This document shows positions 62,594-64,000 of a stretch of 64,000 nt of DNA, piece by piece. A program made the translations under genes and the position numbers. The notes under the pieces were generated by a model that was not told the origin of the DNA, did not search any database, and worked only from the letters and a program-made list of their open reading frames with translations. Position 1 is the first letter of the stretch. Each line of letters begins with the position of its first letter. Source of the stretch: Planomicrobium sp. CPCC 101079 (lineage in GTDB: Bacteria; Bacillota; Bacilli; Bacillales_A; Planococcaceae); contig NZ_VOHC01000011.1 in assembly GCF_007859275.1 (NCBI RefSeq), forward strand, positions 310,001 to 374,000, given 5' to 3'.

Positions 62594-62740
62594 TTAGAAC
62601 AGCAGATACGTTATAGAATAGTACAACCCCGCTACTGCATATAAAACTCCGCTGACAATCTGCAATCCAATAAAGAGGCGCAAGACTGTTGTTAAAATCC
62701 CCAATAGGGCGTTCAGGGTGTCATTGTTTATTTTTTTCAT
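62594..62740 (-). CDS. Small membrane protein
   Basis: 48 residues: short basic N-terminus (KKINNDTLNALLG) and two hydrophobic stretches (ILTTVLRLFIGLQIVSGVLY, AVAGLYYSITYLLF). AAGGAGG lies seven bases before the ATG. Not recognised. Confidence 0.6.
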   Translation of the reverse strand: MKKINNDTLNALLGILTTVLRLFIGLQIVSGVLYAVAGLYYSITYLLF

Positions 62741-62816
62741 ATTGGCCTCCTTATTGTGAAGTCCTGCTTTCTTTTGGAAGGGAATGCCTACTGAAGCGGA
62801 AGGGTGGAGTTGTCCA

Positions 62817-63095
62817 TCAACCATTAACTTGTATGGCATCGACCAAATAATTTTGCGTCTCTTTAGCCAATTTCCGAACCTTCAAATTGCATTTGGCGTC
62901 CGGATGAAGGTAGATCATTTTTGCTTCCACAGAAGAATATGTATGTACAACCCGGATGATGAGCAAATCTTCCAAATCGGAATAATTTTGATTGTCATTC
63001 CATCCCTTGATTTCTACTTCGTATACAGGAAAACCCGTATTTGTCAGCCCTTGGTCTATGCTTCCTCCCCAATCCACGTAATTCCAGGTAATCAA
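62817..63095 (-). CDS. Hypothetical small protein
   Basis: 92 residues from the TTG at 63095 (AGGTGG just upstream); an ATG at 63128 is also in frame. Sequence ITWNYVDWGGSIDQGLTNTG is followed by a mixed alpha/beta stretch ending QNYLVDAIQVNG. No signal or membrane segment. Not recognised. Confidence 0.5.
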   Translation of the reverse strand: MITWNYVDWGGSIDQGLTNTGFPVYEVEIKGWNDNQNYSDLEDLLIIRVVHTYSSVEAKMIYLHPDAKCNLKVRKLAKETQNYLVDAIQVNG

Positions 63096-63146
63096 GAAAC
63101 CACCTACTTTCTTTCGAATTAATTGCAAGTGAAGATAGAGCCCGTT

Positions 63147-63420
63147 TTAAGGTTCTTGGGAAACAGGCTTGTTCGGTAAAAAGCTGTTTAATATTTCCTT
63201 TTTGGCGCCGAATTCAAATTCCAGCACTTCACCGATACCTTTCCATTCATTTGAATATGTATTAGCAGCGGAGATGCGAAACGTCTCCATTTCACCGGAT
63301 TCATCCTGGATGAGTGAAAGAGCAGGACTGATCCGATGGCAAGTGGCGGCAATTTGTGTAGTGGCTTTTTTTATTTGTTTCTCATGCTCAGTTGTCGATA
63401 ATTTGTTCCTCTCTTTGCAT
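63147..63420 (-). pseudogene. Open frame without a start, probable remnant
   Basis: On the minus strand about 90 codons stay open (KQIKKATTQIAATCHRISPA ... GIGEVLEFEFGAKKEILNSF) and look like protein, but no ATG/GTG/TTG precedes the first 40 codons. Either an unusual start, or the 5' end has been lost. Confidence 0.4.
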
Positions 63421-63460
63421 GCTGAGAGTTAAAAGCATTCATATAAAAGTGTAGAGTGGT

Positions 63461-63516
63461 GTTGACAAAATGTCAACATATACTGCGTTGACAAAAAAAC
63501 AACGTATGGATAAAGT
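63461..63516 (+). promoter_or_regulatory. Promoter with paired operators, XRE regulator gene
   Basis: GTTGACA-AAA-TGTCAAC (63461-63477), a perfect inverted repeat, recurs as GTTGACA-AAA-AAACAAC (63487-63503), 26 bp further on. The second copy contains the -35 (TTGACA 63488-63493); 17 bases later TAAAGT (63511-63516) is the -10. Suits autorepression. Confidence 0.65.
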
Positions 63517-63579
63517 AGTTATAAACAATCACTTTCACTTTAGATTTCAAGATGCAAATTATAGGAAGGAGTCCAAATC

Positions 63580-64000
63580 ATGCCAGAAAAATTAAACAAG
63601 CTAGGAATGGCACTCCGGGATGCAATGAATCAACACGATTATTCGATCCGTCAGTTAGCGGAGTTTACAGCGATTGATAAAGCTACCATTTCGCGAATAA
63701 TCAACGGAAAAAGAAGACCGACACTTCAGCATTTGAAAAAACTTTCTATGACATTAGAAATTCCGTTCCATGATCTGGTGGAAGCTATAGACTATGATAT
63801 AGCAACAAATGGCAAGGAAAAGAAAAGCGAGAAGAAATCGACGTCCGAAGCTCTTCTGGCAAATGAAGTAGAACTGCTGAAAAAATCAGTTCAGCTGCAT
63901 GATCCATCTATTACCACTGATAAAATTTCTGCAGAATTGAAAACGTTTGAAGAGTATGCGGAGACGCATGAAGGGAAAACTTTGGCAGAAGACGGATTTG
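63580..64000 (+). CDS. XRE-family helix-turn-helix regulator (cut by window edge)
   Basis: At least 140 residues, continuing past the window. N-terminal HTH_3 domain: YSIRQLAEFTAIDKATISRI followed by NGKRRPTLQHLKKLSMTLEIP. The following part is charged and helical (SEKKSTSEALLANEVELLKKSVQ) and may be a dimerisation or ligand domain. AGGAAGGAG precedes the ATG. Paired operators over its promoter indicate self-control. Confidence 0.85.
   Translation, partial: MPEKLNKLGMALRDAMNQHDYSIRQLAEFTAIDKATISRIINGKRRPTLQHLKKLSMTLEIPFHDLVEAIDYDIATNGKEKKSEKKSTSEALLANEVELLKKSVQLHDPSITTDKISAELKTFEEYAETHEGKTLAEDGF

Overview
The window looks like a chromosomal segment of a Gram-positive Planococcaceae bacterium (Planococcus/Planomicrobium type). 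The evidence is the Bacillus-like gene order acnA (citB) - yneP - yneQ - yneR - plsY - yneT - parE - parC, strong AGGAGG ribosome binding sites with ATG/GTG/TTG starts, sigma-B, LexA and Zur sites of Bacillus type, and a C30 carotenoid block crtP-crtN-crtQ of the staphyloxanthin kind. No rRNA, tRNA, CRISPR array, prophage or complete insertion sequence was seen.

Layout. 1-9.1 kb: the end of argG and argH, a GrpB-family protein, a PAP2 phosphatase, a LexA-controlled Y-family polymerase and a heterodimeric ABC exporter. 9.3-14.3 kb: cytochrome c maturation (ccdA, a thioredoxin-like protein, ccdC), a DUF2621 protein, the small-gene trio DUF1659/DUF2922/YvrJ, a Sco lipoprotein, mscL, a lytic transglycosylase and a GlsB/YeaQ protein. 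14.5-26.4 kb: a small membrane peptide, a degenerate tyrosine recombinase, a DinB-fold protein, aconitase, an interspersed repeat, then the yne genes, plsY and parEC. 26.8-34.7 kb is accessory: a Cys-cluster pentapeptide-repeat protein with an FAD monooxygenase, a truncated CobW GTPase behind a Zur box, two double-domain DUF2294 proteins, a calcium-repeat secreted protein behind a possible structured leader, a DUF948 stress protein and an esterase. 34.9-39.5 kb: crtP, crtN, crtQ. 39.7-46.1 kb: a run of small orphan genes, including a colicin-immunity-like and a DUF4275 protein, resembling an orphan immunity island. 46.2-64 kb: a TSUP exporter, KptA, a YsnF-type stress protein, an ECF sigma/anti-sigma pair, an Rrf2 regulator with a thioredoxin-reductase-like flavoprotein, class III fructose bisphosphatase, a YdcZ-Crp-YdcZ unit, lipoproteins, an SDR, an aldo/keto reductase, gene remnants and, at the edge, an XRE regulator with a two-site operator.

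How it fits together. The recurring theme is the general stress response. Sigma-B-type promoters (GTTT-like -35, GGGTAT-like -10, 12-15 bp apart) precede crtP, the DinB-fold gene, the GlsB gene, the DUF948 gene, the YsnF gene, the aldo/keto reductase and, less clearly, the SDR and a small lipoprotein. The crtP site matches the consensus at all 12 positions, which suggests pigment is part of the stress regulon here, as it is in Staphylococcus aureus. DNA-damage control is visible at two LexA boxes (Y-family polymerase and parEC) and zinc control at one Zur box, whose target gene is broken.
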